DNA of 64,000 bases from Oxyruncus cristatus (lineage: Eukaryota; Chordata; Aves; Passeriformes; Cotingidae). The notes under the pieces were generated by a model. It saw only the letters and a list, made by a program, of their open reading frames with translations. It did not search any database and had not been told where the DNA came from. Numbering within the stretch: position 1 is the stretch's first letter; the number at the start of each line of letters is the position of its first letter. Made by a program: the position numbers and the translations under genes. The stretch is taken from the NCBI GenBank assembly GCA_013399855.1, contig VXAY01002192.1, forward strand, positions 1 to 64,000. The letters are read 5' to 3'. Positions 24,065 to 37,654 of this stretch are shown here, in pieces.

Positions 24065-27000
24065 AAAACACCCAAGTTTTGATGTTTTCCAGAGTTCTTT
24101 CCCAAACCTCCTTAAAGGTCAAATAGCATTCACATCCTTTAATGACTCAGGAGCAGACAAGAGTTCAGCTCTACGCACTTCTTCTTAAGACTGCTGTTTT
24201 TACTGCAATTTGAATTTAGGTGCAGCTTATATCTACATGGTTGTAAAGGCCAAAAACTGTCTTCTTAAGAAGGAACTCTCTGTTTCTGTGCAGGTAGACT
24301 TTTGCTGTTGACTTCAATAGAAGTTTAGGCTCTAGGTTTTCAACTTTCATCAACAAAATGTCAGTATCATCAATCACTTGATTTCTCAGTTTACCTCATT
24401 ATTGTTCAAACAGTTTTATTTGTCTATTTCCTGCCTCCACTTAATAATATTTGTAATGTCTTTTGAAAATTAGTTTTTGAAAAACACAAAACAAGGAGTA
24501 AAAACAGGACCTCCTAATGCTTCTCCAAGTAATCAAAATCTGAATCTAAATAGTTCTATGGCAACAGGCTGAGAAAAGTATATTTTCAATTACTTTATTT
24601 CCATGTATAAACTGCACATCCAAATCACATTTTGTGAATAAGTAAACAATTTAATTTGATTGTGGTTTGTTGTTTTATTTTGGTTTGTTTTGTTTTTTTG
24701 GTGAGGGGAGGGTGGTTTTCTATTTTCTTTTTGGGTAGGAAATAATCAAGAAGAAATGGGGAATAATCAAATGCACCCAGCATCAGCAAACTTTTCTCAT
24801 TACACTCCGAGCAATAGCAAGATGGGGAAAATAGCAGATTATTATGTCTGATGAGTATAATTACAATTTTTCAAAAAAGGGGGGAATCTAGGTTTATCAC
24901 TACACCTGTTTGGTTTTTTAATAGATACCTTTAAATTCTGCTGAACATGCAGCAGCAGAAAAATTATTCCTTCTCGCTGTTTGATGGCCTCCAGTAATGC
25001 TTAAGAAAAATTGTTTTCCATTCCACTGAACTGTAAAATAAACAAAACAAACCCTTCACTAAATGCTCTAAAGGCCAAAGGGTCTCAGTGAATGAACTTC
25101 AAATGGCTGCTTTGCTCATCATAGGAAAAATCCATTATGTGATTGTGTTCAGAAATAATCTAGCATATTTTGGGTGCTATAGCATTTTAAAATAATAAGG
25201 TTTGGAAATAAATAATAAACTGATGAAGAGGCAGAAAGTGAGTTGCTCCCTAAATCTAAATACAAATGTATTTCAATGTCATTTTCTATATGCAGAGAAA
25301 TGCATAGAACTAAATCAGTTCTATCATTTATGGTGAACGTTATGTTTTCCTGTACTTTTCAGCTTACTTTCATTCCTTTCATGAAAGAGAATCTCATGAC
25401 CTTTTCAGTATTAGCCTCAAGACATAGCTGAGCTATTCTTTTCATATAGAAACCCAAGACCTCAGCTGGCTAGCATGAAAGCTAACTTTGCCGACAAATC
25501 TCTAAGAAAACATGTGATAACGTTCATCTGTATTTTTGGGATATTTTTTTTTTTAACTGAAACTATCAATGCCCCTAAATTTAACAGCTTCCTGTAGGTT
25601 TTTAGGTTTAACCAGGACCCTCTGAGACCAAGCATTAATTAACATCCTGTCCTGAGTGTTAAAGGCTAATAAAAGATGGAATATACAGCAGAATCATAAG
25701 ACTTCTGGTCACAGATTCTCTTTTACTGCATCTGTTAGAAAATGTACTACTGCTGTTTTAGGATTTCTAACCTTTTATTCATCACTGGAAAATAAAATCC
25801 CTGTAGTATCTGTTCAGCTGTAGGCTCCACTAGGAGATGATTTCCAGCCTTTCAGTTGGATTTCCAAGAGTTTCACTGTGAACTTTCCTTTTTACAAGGG
25901 ATTTCTCTTTAACAGACAAAGAATTGAGATTTTCCTTAGAAGAGAAATAGCTCTCTGGTTTTGTCAAGCATACTTCTTCTACTGGTATATTCAAAATCCT
26001 CAGGATTATCTATTAACAATGCTAGTAGGTAAGGAAATGCAGGAGACATGCAGGATTTGATCTGCAAGATGCACCCTGGAGCTCACTGAGGGAGAGGAAT
26101 GCAGAACAGAACAGCACAGCTTTTCCTTGCACTTTGGAAGTAGTGGCTATGACACACCTTTCAATGAACATTATCTGATCACAGACCTTACAAGGAACCT
26201 TTATTAATGGCATTGGACCTTCCACAAATCACACCCTGCCCATTACAGCATGTTTGTCTAACATTAGGTACTCGGAATAGATTCTTCAGAAAATTACCTG
26301 AAAACTTCATGGTTGAAGAAGTGTCAGATTACCTGTACAATTGGATTGCGTAGCCCTGCAGGCCAGTAGGTTCTAGATCCCACAGGGTTCAGAAAATACA
26401 AGGGGTCATGCATCCATTGTAACTCAGAAAGTGCTAGCCAAGAATTTTGGGAGTGAGCAACACTTAACTGGATAAAGGAGAACACAACATCACGGCTCAG
26501 GCCATTAGTAAATCATTTCATCTAGTATAAGGCTCAGCTATGTGACACAGCAGTGATCAGATGTGGAAGATAACTCAAAGTACAAAGGAAATGCAATGCT
26601 GAACAGTTATCAAAGTGTGATTTGGTCGTGGGAGCTGATTTCACACTGTCTGGTATTACTGGCAAAGTGGAACAGAATTTCTTCAGTGTCTATCCCTACC
26701 TAACTTATACTTGGCAACTGCTGAACTCCTATTATTAAGATAAGACTAGGATTGCTTCCAGTTCTGTGCCATGTGATTGAATTTGAACATAGGGAAATGA
26801 GAAGAAAACCTTTAAAACCACTGCAAAGCAGTCACATGAAAAATTCAGTGTGTATTTATGCCTAGTGTGTTTTTCTAAACTCTTTCAAGACTCTGATTGC
26901 TTGGGTTAGCTCCCAGCATAAAACTGGTCATTAGAAGGCACACCTGAAGTAACTGTCATCAAATGAAACTTCAATGATGTCAAAACCATAAACAGACACG

Positions 27001-27203
27001 ACTCTTCCAATTTTGTCTCTAGCAGTAGCAAACATCTATCGAGCTTGTAATACAATCTTCCCAACACACAAGTAAATAAAGCCACACCTAATAATGCTGC
27101 TCTTTCTTGACTTATCATATGAAATTCTGTTTAGTACCAGTAGATATTACATTTTTCTATCATTCAAAGGAAACTTATGCAAAGTCCAGAAAGGAATCTT
27201 TCT

Positions 27204-27239
27204 GAAAGAAAAACAAAAACAAAAACAAGAAAAAAAAAA
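27204..27239 (+). repeat. (AAAAC)n-type A-rich tract
   Basis: Three consecutive AAAAAC units flanked by A runs. It accounts for the lysine-rich and phenylalanine-rich chance frames over 27094-27398. Confidence 0.85.
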
Positions 27240-28130
27240 TGCTTTCCTTCTCTGCATGGAAGTAGTTCTACTAAAAAAATTAAGCTGACATGTACAGTAT
27301 TTAGAATTGCTACCAACTCTGAAAACTCTGATAATTTCCATAGAAATAACATGTCTGTCATATATTTCTCTTGGGTTATGGTGCCATTTGCCAACTAGGG
27401 GAGACCTTTAAAAAGAAAAGAGCTACTCAAGATTATTCTTTCAGTACTCCCACAGAAGTCAAGACCTGAGCAGTTTCTTAAATGTTGACAGAAGGAAATA
27501 TAGGACCAGTTAACACTTCAGCACTTTTTCACAGCACTTTTGACCTACAAGCTTGCTGTGGAACCCAGAATAGGATTTATACCCACTCCATAGCAAATAA
27601 GTGATAGGGATATTAGAAGTAAGACATTGCTAACACTTCCACAATAGACCTCATGTCTAAACCAAGCACATTCAGACAGCATTGAATGTCCTGATGGACT
27701 ATGGATTTATAATTAAAATTAAAGATACAAGTCCTATATGGTTTACTTGAGCTATATCAGTATATTAATCTGCAACAGGGTAGAGGCACTAAATTTCAAC
27801 TATCTGTACTATTCAGACTTGAGAAATGGTTAGAAGCACACTTGACTTTGGCCGAGGTAAATTTCCCATGTCTATACCATTTCAGATTGCGAGGGAAACT
27901 GTCAGTGGAGTTGCAGTATCCAACCTTGAGACTTGAGCACTATGTATTTTACAAGCACAGAAGGCGCATTAACAGCCCACATGATAGAACCTGCCTACAT
28001 ATAAAGCCTGCAAACAGAACAGGTACTGGAGAGTAGTTGTTTGAGGTGACGAGAGGTGACTGTTCATGAGGTATTTAGGGTTGTTATACTATCCTCCTTT
28101 TGTTGATAGAAGTGCAACCTTAAAATTTTA

Positions 28131-28560
28131 TACATAGCTGCCCTGCAACCAGCCCAGGATTCCTATTATCTCAAACCTTCCAGTCCCATAGCTTTTAAGA
28201 CCCTGCAGATTCATAATTTTCCCACCCTAAGCATCCCTGTCTTCATTAACACACCTAGGGATGTTTCTTTCAATTCTTCTCGTTTGCCTTGTCTCAACTT
28301 TCTTCTCTCATGAATCTCAAACATCCTCATTCTACTCAGTCCAGCACCACAACCCCTTCCCTATTCCCGGCTCAGTCTTCCACTTTCTACATTTTGCTCC
28401 ACCATGTTCTCTTTGACAACCACTCCACAATGATGTCAAGTACAAGTTAATCTGTATGGCTGAACCTGCCCTCTCTCCTTATTCTCATGCACCTGTAGCT
28501 CAACTTCAGGTTCTGATGTAGACCTGAAAATTCAGTCTTTAAGTTCCACCTAGACAGAAA
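28131..28560. other. Pyrimidine-biased (C/T-rich plus strand) block
   Basis: About 430 bases in which the plus strand is visibly rich in C and T, with many CCCT, TCTC and CTTC words and no long open frame. Such strand bias is common in old retroelement remnants and in transcribed 3' UTRs. I recognise neither here. Confidence 0.35.
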
Positions 28561-29534
28561 CCTAGAGGGCATGGAGAGGACGACATGGCTGAAAAAGACA
28601 ATCGTAGTGGTATTTGAAAATTTCTATAGCAGTCTGATCTTTGATCTATAGTTGCCTGAGCTGGGCATTTAATTTAAAGAATGAAGTTTTGTTTTATTCT
28701 GCTTTTTTACCCCTAATTATTGCTTGATAAAGGGAAAGAGAGTGAAAAAAATATTTCAAGAGTTGTATGTTTTCTGCTGAGAGTTCATATTGCAGTCTGT
28801 GAGTTCTATTAGCAATAAACATTAAGGGCTTGAATTTAAAAGCTCCCTGTACTGGCACCTCATTTTCTTGCATTATTAAGAAAATCTGAAAATCTCTGCA
28901 GCATACATACAAGTATATGATTCTTCACACATTCAAATAAATAATGCATAATGAGGAAATATCTATAAAAGTAATCAGAAGATCAGTTTGCAATCTTACA
29001 CTTAAGCAGCTTTGTGAGTTGAGTAAAAATATTTGGAGCATTTGGAGGAATATTTCTGTATTAAGTAAATAAGGTTTGCTTGTTTTCTACAAGAAAAAAA
29101 GGCTTTACAATAGGCTTCATAGTACAGTTAAGAGCAAAGTAATAGCCATTATCTTCTCAAAACTTAAAATATTAATATTATTTTACATGTTCTGCTGGGA
29201 AAAAAATCAGGTTAAATTAGAGTCATGTTAAATCAGAATCAGGTCTCTGTGCAGAAAGTTGGGAAAAAAAGTGGTTCTAATACATAATAGGTAGCTTTTG
29301 TTGGGTGGATTGCATCCCTGGTCAATTTTGCGTGTATGGCTCAGTACTACTAAAACATTTTATTTTCACATCTTAAAAGATCATTTCAGGGCTGAACAAA
29401 CACAGCAGATTCAGCAGCAGCTGGAATACAACTACTACCGTTCACCCTTTGGAAAGTTTATGAAAGCATTGACATGGTTCTGAAATATTAAAAGGACTTC
29501 TGAAACTTAGAGAGAAAACAGCAATGTAAAATCA
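28561..29534. other. Unique A/T-rich DNA, no gene seen
   Basis: No recognisable feature. Confidence 0.6.
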
Positions 29535-29615
29535 AGGATCTGGTCTGGCTGAGTGGATAAAGTGCCATCTTTTGATACTGGGGACCTAAATCTTTCAAGT
29601 CAATATGTGGTACAG
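29535..29615 (+). other. Possible decayed tRNA-derived sequence (weak)
   Basis: TGGCTGAGTGG at 29546-29556 matches the RNA polymerase III A box, and CTTTCAAGTC at 29592-29601 is a poor B-box match at a spacing that would fit a tRNA of the Ser/Leu class with a long variable arm. The stems do not close convincingly. It could be a tRNA pseudogene, an ancient tRNA-SINE head or chance. Confidence 0.2.
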
Positions 29616-31054
29616 AATGGCCTTTATGGTCATTGACTAGTGGCTGTGAATTCATATCAACAAAAGTAACGTAATTCAGACCAGAAGAGAGGAAAAAATC
29701 AAAGTGTAACAAGGCTCACGTTAAAAAAAGGCACAGGCACTCGCTTGGAAACAGCCTTGAACAGTAACACCTGACCTAAAGCTCTTGCTCCTGGGAGAGA
29801 GTTCAGATCACAATTTGCATTCGAAGGTTTCAGCTCAGGTTAGCTCTGTACATCTAACACATTTTACAATTTATACAGTTCCATATACTTCACCACTGTG
29901 GCACCAGAATACCTCAAATTTTAATGTGTGTATTTTTTTAACCCTGCAGGATACAGAATATTTGGACAGAGACATTACTTACATCTACACAGACATCTTA
30001 ACTTGCAGCCATTATACCTAGAGTGTTAAAACATGTTGACACTAAGGCAGTAAAATCATTAGTCCATAAAGTTTGAATTTCAGTATCGTGGCTCTGGCAG
30101 TCCTTGGGAAGCAGGCCAGCACTCCAGATCCACCTCAGGGCATGCCAACTCATCTCACGTGTGTGTTCCAGGCTCAGCCCTCACAGAAGGCAACTTGAAG
30201 CTACACGCAAGATTCAGGCTGAGGTAAAAATGACAAAACAGAATCACTCTGTCTCCCTCAAGCCCTCACATCCCTCAGGCATTTCTTTAAGCATCTCTCC
30301 AAATTTTCATTGCAAGAACTTGTACAATGCTTGGGCAAGATTCCTGTGTTTCATGCCTGATACCTTTGGGTGCCTTTACAGTCTCCAAGAAAAAAAACAA
30401 AATGCTTGTTGCTCCAACAGTTCCACAGTTATCCACATGTGAAGTGGGAGAAGTGCAATTTAAAGTTATTTTCAGTCTTCCCACCTGTCACAACCTAACA
30501 GGTGGCTACCAGGGAAAAAAACCTCTCAGAATTGGATTTTTTCCTTCTTCTAAATTGATCTAATGCCATATAAGATGCAGAGCTTAGATGTAAATCTGAT
30601 ATGAGTGATCCCACACTAAGTTTATATCTTAGAGAACAGGTCCCAGAACACACCTGCAATGTCCTATACTCTAAGCATTTTTCCCATCCCAAACTGAGGG
30701 ATCCTCTGATCAACTCACTTTCCTTCTTATTGTAAATGAGGTAGATTAAATGAGTAATTTTTTTAATTTAGTTTTCTGTCACGAAAATTGCCTTTGAATG
30801 TCACAGAGCACCTTCTGTGAACTGGGTTCAACTCTATGACATAGGAAATGTCATAGTGGATAAAAATCAGTTTCATCAGACCCAACAAACCATTTCTCTT
30901 ACTGTTGAAGTTACTGTTTGTGGTCATTAAAAGGAGAAGCATAAGAAATATTCCTCCTGTATATGAACTTAAAAAAAATCTTAATATTGTATTGGGCGGT
31001 CTTTTCTTCTACCTAATTTTCTTTCAAGACCTTTTATAAATCTACTTAGGGCAC
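29616..31054. other. Unique A/T-rich DNA, no gene seen
   Basis: No gene recognised. Frames at 30104-30563 overlap on both strands without family features. Confidence 0.6.
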
Positions 31055-31915
31055 TACAAAAATTTCTGACAATGAATTCCAAAGTTGGAATGTGCTGTGT
31101 GAGAAAACCGCTTCCTTATCTTTATCTTCAGGTAGCACCATGATAATTACATCAATTGGCCCTCAGTTCTTCAAACACTGACAATAGAAAACATGGCAAT
31201 TCATCTACTTTATACTATTTATTATTTGATACACTCTATAATTTTGTCCCTGAGTAATTTTTTTCCCTGAAGACCCATAATCCTAACCTAATTGCTGTTC
31301 ACACAAAAACTTCTTCATATCTAGCCGTTGCTGCCTTTGTCTGTTTCAAAAATGTTTCTCTTGGAAACAGAGGGGACAAAACTTCATCCAGTATTCAGGA
31401 CATGAGCTGATCCTGGCCTTACACAGAGGAAAATTACAACTATTCTGTTCTTGATGCTTTCTTTGTTGTTCCTGTGATCTTCAGCTTTCACTGAGCACCA
31501 CTAAGAACTGAGCTAGCCACAATGATTCTAAATGTCTTTCCAAAATATCTGTACCTCATTTATGAACCCATGGCAGTGTGAAACTTATTAGGCTAATGTT
31601 TTCTTGCATCTATTACTTTTAACTTATCAGCGTGGAATTTTGTCTCCCGTTTTATCTCCAACCACTCAAAATCACAAGTTCAGTTTACCCTTTTGGTGTC
31701 AGCGTTGGTTTCAGTCACCTTAAAGAATTCTGTAGCATCAGCAGACTCGGTCACCTCATTAAGCACTTGCTTTTCCAAATAATTTGTAATTGTGTTGAAC
31801 AGTACAGATCTTACCAAGGTTCCCCTTAGTCTGTAATGACAATCTCTTCGCATTGTGAAAACTCTAAAACTGTCCCTACACTGTACACCCCATCTTTTCA
31901 GCTAGCATTCTGCTT
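31055..31915 (-). pseudogene. Ancient, highly diverged CR1/L3-type LINE with RT region
   Basis: The plus strand follows, at low identity but in the correct order over about 850 bases, the antisense of old amniote CR1 elements. Successive landmarks: GTGCTGTGTGAGAAAACCGC (31093 on), CATCCAGTATTCAGGACATG (31386 on), CCACAATGATTCTAAATGTC (31517 on), ATCAGCGTGGAATTTTGTCT (31627 on), TGTAGCATCAGCAGACTCGG (31731 on) and TTGTGTTGAACAGTACAGAT (31790 on). The catalytic FADD box of the RT would lie at 31734-31745 on the minus strand and reads S-A-D-A, so the enzyme is inactive. Divergence is far greater than in the other CR1 copies, so the insertion probably predates modern bird orders. The borders are soft. 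Confidence 0.7.
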
Positions 31916-34900
31916 TTCTCCATAAATTCAGCTGATCTTGGATACAGCTGACAAGAATTTCACACAGGATTCCAGGTTCGTTTTGCTCGGTTACACAGGA
32001 GCTGAGAGTAGATGGTTTTATTTCGTAAGACAGGAGACAAAGTCACTTCTCTGACCTCTCAAAACCCAGCAGCAGAGCAGTCTAGTCCTGACCGTTATGC
32101 TGCCTCCTTTTTGTACCACTGCTGTTGCACATAGTCAGGACAAACTCATAATGTGTTTAAACATGCATCACCAATATTTCCCATAAAAAGAGAGGAGACT
32201 TCAAAATGGCACCACCAGTCACCAGCCACCAGCCAACCACTTCACTGTCCATTCTCATATTTCTCCATAAGCTTCCAGTAGATCAGAAAACCCTGGATTA
32301 TCTCCACTGCATGTCTTAAATTTTTATCTGATTTGTATTTAAACTACTTTTCTTTTTCTAGTCTGAGTTACATACACAGGACTAAGATACAGCAGCTGAA
32401 TTCATATTTTTTTTAGCTTTAGGGGACTTTTATTTTTTCCTCTTTTTTTCTGGTCTGAATTTCCTCCTTCATTATTGCTCCTCCTTGCATTTTCTACCAC
32501 GAAATGCTCAGCTTACCGTGCAAAATAAATTGTCTTGAAATTTTGGATGAGCCCATCCAAAATTAGAAAGAAACTGATACATAATAAACCCATGCTGTTT
32601 AGGAAATCAGCACTTTCCTTTATCATATATTTTTAATTCTGAATCAAAAGGAGTATTTTTACCTAGCTGAATCAAAGCATATCTATGCTTACTCCTGCTC
32701 TTCTTTATGGCTACACCATTTTAGCAATTCATATTTTCACTAAGCATGTTAAGGGTATGACGAGACACTAAAACTTAGTGGTGTGACGAAGTTGTGGAGG
32801 TGTATTAACTTACTTGGATCTCATGCTGACTCTGCAGTGATAAAAATGAGATGAACCAGTGGGTAAAAAACACATAGAGATATAATAACCAATCTGCTTC
32901 TTTCCTACGCATCTCTGTCTTCATGATGCTGAAAATCTCACTGGTTCAGCCTGAGGAAAGAAATCTTTCCATAATCCTACAAGAGCTTACAATCTACCAT
33001 ACAAATCAAAGCAATATGGTAATCAGCAGATAAGCACAATAACACATGTGGCGTTAAATGAAGTCTCTTGTTCTCTCATGGGGAGGAAGAGACAGACTTA
33101 TTTGTTCAAAATACCATTATAAAATTATCTAGTGTTAGGAAGAAAAAAGCAACAGAGAGCACAATTTAAATTCTTATCTTTTCCCTTTTTTTTTTGGTGA
33201 AACTTATTGATGAATAATTTAGAATTGTGTCTTAGTTATTCTCTCTTTATAAAAATGTAATCTAACTTAATTATGTGTCATCACAGCAATAATAGTAAAT
33301 GAAATCCACTCTGGGGATGAGTAGAGCATATAGTGTTTTATGAAAAGTCCAAAAGACATTATTTTAATTTATACAAAGTGTATTTCAGCACTTGAAACCC
33401 TTTTGTTCATAAAATTGTTTCCAAGCATTTCACAGGTCTCCTACCAGTAAAGGGGAGTTGCACAGCAGATGAATACAAAGGGTAGTGGCAGACTTGGTTA
33501 AAGGCTGACAGGTTGATTGTGAGGATTTTATGCACTCATTCATGAAGTTAAGGTTGTTAAGGAATATTTTATGCACCAGAAACAGAGAAGATGACGGAAA
33601 ACTTCTATTAACCCAAGGCAAATCTGTTTAGTTGACCCCTATCCATGCCACGTCAACAAATCCATGCTGCACAATTAATTAAAAACAAAATTAGCAACAG
33701 CTTTTGCTGTTGTTTCTTCAGCCAAGTGGAGAAATGTGTAGTGACTGTTTCAAATGGGATCACACCAAGATAGCATTTAAAGTTATCTCCTAAATCCAAA
33801 TTCATGTACACATTTTCATCAGAGACACATTAGATTAGATACATACACAGTGACTCAGAGGTATAAAGTCATAAACAGTACAGCCAAGGGCAATAAACAT
33901 TGCATCAACTAGGACAGAGGATAGAATCTTTATTTTGTTAAGGTACAGTAGCACATATCACCAAACAGACATTCTGTTGCTAAACGATAATAGTTGCAGT
34001 GGATACAACTAAATACTCTGTGACGGAGAGAGATGAGCAACTACAGAAAATAAAATCCAGCAGCTTTCCTGCTTTACGTGTACACCATTTCTTCTGTGAA
34101 AACTCCAGAGCTCCAAAAAAAAAGGCATATTCAGAAAAATTTGCATCATAGTTAAACTATCTTTAAATCCATGTCAAAGATGCCTAGGGAGTTTACTGTA
34201 TTTCCTGATGAAGAAGAGGCTCACAGCCAGGTGACAAAGATGGCCATACTGTGGAAAACTAGAAGGTTAATAATCAAACAATAACCCAGCTCATTAGCTG
34301 TAATTGCTTCTGTCCTTAGAGACCTGACACAAAACAGCCTTGTTTTCCAGCACAGAACATCTACCTATTCTGAGATGCAATTTCTAAAATACAGAAGGTT
34401 AAAGCTTCAAATATTAGTGCAGGAAAATATGATTTATACATAATGTATGTTCATTATTGATTAGACTTCCCTATAACTACCATGATTGGTTTCTAAGAGA
34501 ATCCATACAGGGGTGATTTAAAAACAGAAGTTGCTGGAAAACAGGATTTGATGTTATTTTTCCCTTGCTGGACCTTTTATCCTGTAAGTTTATACCAGAC
34601 ATCAGTTGCTCAATGGACTGCAGTTATTACAAAAAAGGCCTGAATTTTGTTCAACAATTTAAGTTACTTATAGGAAGTTCAAATGGACCAAGTTAAACAG
34701 CGAAGCTCAGCTTTCAGAAATGAACAATGATTCGGGGCAATCAATTAAAAAACCCTTCAAATGCCTAGAGTTTAAGGAGGAAAAATTATCAGAACCTTCT
34801 GAAGGCCAAACCAGCAACCTGGTGCAATGAGCCACTGTGACCCAGCCTCTGTAATCACACTGGGGCAGATGGTTAGTGCCAGCACTCTTTACTTAAGAGC

Positions 34901-35447
34901 TTTCTGAAGAACCTTTAAGTTGTGTGACTTAACACTTGCCAGCCATGGCTTGCTCTCCTTCTTCTCATTTCAGAGAAAAGACAGATTATTGCCATTCTTT
35001 TGTCATGGTTAAATAATGAATGTACCGGGCTCTCTATTCATGCCACAGTCTCAGTAACAGCCTTTGTATTATTTCTTTTTCTATCAATATATGCAACACA
35101 GAAGTGTTATTGTAATATAGATTAAAAACCTGGTTTCATCTGAACTGAATCCCTTTGCATATAGTCTCTTGCAATCAATAATCTTTCTGGAGGTTTAGAA
35201 GCAGATTTCAGTTCAGATTACAGTTTTAGAGAAAAACTCATGGAGGTTTTCATGATATTGAAGGTAGTTCAAACTACAATGAAAACTTACTTTCTTTTAT
35301 GACAAAATCAATTCACTGCAAACAATATGTAGCACATATGTGAAGTCTGTTTATATAGCATTTTCTTAGTGTTATCAGGCTTCCACACATTCAGAAGAAA
35401 AGGAGGAAATTGTAAAGTATAAGACACTTCAAGTTTGGGGTGATTGA
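31916..35447. other. Unique A/T-rich DNA, no gene seen
   Basis: No gene or mobile element recognised. Its left part may hold further unrecognisable remains of the old CR1. T/A-rich runs are frequent. Confidence 0.6.
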
Positions 35448-35471
35448 TTTTCTTTTTTTTTCTTTTTTTTT
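35448..35471 (+). repeat. T-rich polypyrimidine tract ending in AG
   Basis: 24 bases of T with two C, followed at once by AG. It looks like a 3' splice acceptor, but the sequence beyond it does not stay open as an exon and no donor partner is recognisable. More likely a simple T-rich tract. Confidence 0.7.
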
Positions 35472-37654
35472 AGGTTCATAAAAAGTGTCTTCATAAATAG
35501 TCAAAGGGCAGAATGAGTGTAACTAACTATGATAATTACATTGCTGGTTTCACTGCATTTCACAAGGGAACAAAGCAAAGATAAAAATGGCATAAAACAA
35601 TGGGACCAGGAAAAGAGACAAATAAAATACCACGACAGTCTGAAAGAGCTGCTGTAGCAGAAGGAAATAATTCACTGAAAAGTTGATGCTGAAAAGAAAC
35701 AGAAATGTGTGGGCTGAATTGATGGGCATCCTTTCTCCATTTAGTAATGCAGAGTTCAGCTGAAGTAAATTGAGTGCGGACTGTAATGTCAGAGCAATGA
35801 AAAAAAAATGTCTCAAATGCACAGTTGTCTTCTGTGGGTCCACAATCCTCTTTTTTTCTCCACTTTCAGCTTTGATTCCCCCTTTATTATTTGATTGGTT
35901 TGGTGCTATAATTGACATGAATGTGGAAGGGAGGCCAAGAGGAAGCTAAATTTTTTCTGAAGTGTTTATAAATACAAGATTTTTGGAAAGAATTAGTATT
36001 TTCTGCTAAGATTTAACCCTTTCTCTTTAACCCCATCATACTGCTGTAGGTAGGCTGTCAGTACACTGCTAGATAACTAGGATCTTGGGCATCCAATTTA
36101 GATACCCAAGCTTAAGTATCAAGAGCTTTCTTTGTAAACCTCCAAAGGGACCTATTTTTACTCTATACAGCTAAAATGAAAGACTGGGGGAAATCACACG
36201 GACAAGTCCAGCAGCAGGAGTGTTGGCTGTATGTTAACTGGTATTCTGGAATGTTTTAAGGGAAAATCAGCATGATAAAGAACGAACAGTCATTTCACAT
36301 GTTCTAAAAAACATGCACCAACCTGTATAAACTTTATATTTGATTACATGATTTTTTTTCAAGAAAAACCATTCAGTTCAAGAAACAACCATGAAAAAAA
36401 CAGGATTTTAGCAGCACAGTTCTGGTTTGCTACATCAGACAGTATATAATTTATTAAAAATCAGTGCACATAGCACTTGCAGCATCTTCCTAGGGCTTCA
36501 GGAATTTCAGGGCACATAAACACAGGCCACCAAAAGCTCCTAAGGCTAAATGTATGGACCAGATGTTCCTAAACTCTCTGCCAATAGGATCACTAGTCTT
36601 AAAAAAGTTTGAAGGAATTAATGTGGTTGCTTAGATTCTCACAAGGAAACTGCAAAGGCTCATTACTAGTTGATGGGAGATTAATGTTGTGGAAAAAAGA
36701 GAGACTTCATGGAATTATTTATTAGCTTGCATGAGACATCTCTGAGATGGAATGAGAATACAAAAGGGGTTAAAGACTGCTGCAAAGTCTCCTACTGAGA
36801 CAACTTTTTATACAAAAGGGTAAGTGCTAAAAAGCTTTCAAGCACTGCCTCACCTGACAAGGTTGGGAAAGTAGGTATTATCTGAAAGGCAGACCATACT
36901 TTTCAGAAGGAGGATGATTCTTTTTTGGCTTGCAAATGTCTACCTATCAGACGGGAGGAGATTTAAATGGGAGTGTTCATCTGTCTGCTGCTGAGACAGA
37001 CTTACTGGGAACGATTTTAACAGCGAGCAAAAAAATTCTGTGAAAAAAGATAGATAAAGCAGCACGAGTTCATCTTTTTTTTCCATTACAGAAGATCTCA
37101 TATCCTTGTCTCTCCTCTTCCCCCAAAAAATAAATATTAAAAAAAACTTCTGAAGATAATTTTTCATCATCAACAGTATGAGCTGCTGGATTCATTCTAG
37201 TTTTGAGTTCAGGATACTTATTAAACTTACCTTATTAAACCCATGGGATTAGAGCCTTTAGGTCATTAACTATAATTTCAGACCAGTAGCTCACAGGAGC
37301 AGCTAGGAACAAGGCTGTGGGCTTAGATTCTTCTGTTTGGAGCTTAATAATACACAAGAAAAAGCAGTGCAGTCCTCTGGGATAAAATGAAGTATTTATA
37401 GAGTCACACACTATACATAGAGTTTTCTGATGCATTGCTTCCATACCAAGCTATGGAAATTTGTTACTGCCCTAAGGGCTTAGGTTACTCCAGGAAGTAT
37501 TAATTAAAACATAAGAAATTTCAAAAGGTAGGGGAGCAGCCTGAGCACATGGGACAAGTCTGAAAGTGATGGGTGCACGACTTGTGCTGGGTTGTGTCAG
37601 AACTATATCTTCTCTGCTTAGATAACAATATTTTAGGTGTTGCATGACAAAATA
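35472..37654. other. Unique A/T-rich DNA, one hydrophobic chance frame
   Basis: The minus frame 35550-35918 (122 codons, true ATG) has a polar N-terminus and two or three hydrophobic stretches in its last 70 residues. Such phenylalanine/leucine-rich runs are what T/A-rich antisense DNA encodes by chance. It matches no membrane protein I know and has no gene-like context. Confidence 0.55.

Larger units (their letters stand above)
22171..28130. other. Six kilobases of unique A/T-rich DNA, no gene seen
   Basis: No gene, CR1, SINE or LTR recognised. Only simple tracts interrupt it: (CA)7 at 24051-24064, T/G-rich DNA at about 24661-24712, and an AAAAC-type run at 27204-27239. Confidence 0.65.

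Noticed and set aside
35550..35918. 122-codon hydrophobic minus frame with a true ATG
   Set aside because: Leu/Phe-rich segments are typical of A/T-rich DNA read antisense. No family match and no neighbouring exon.
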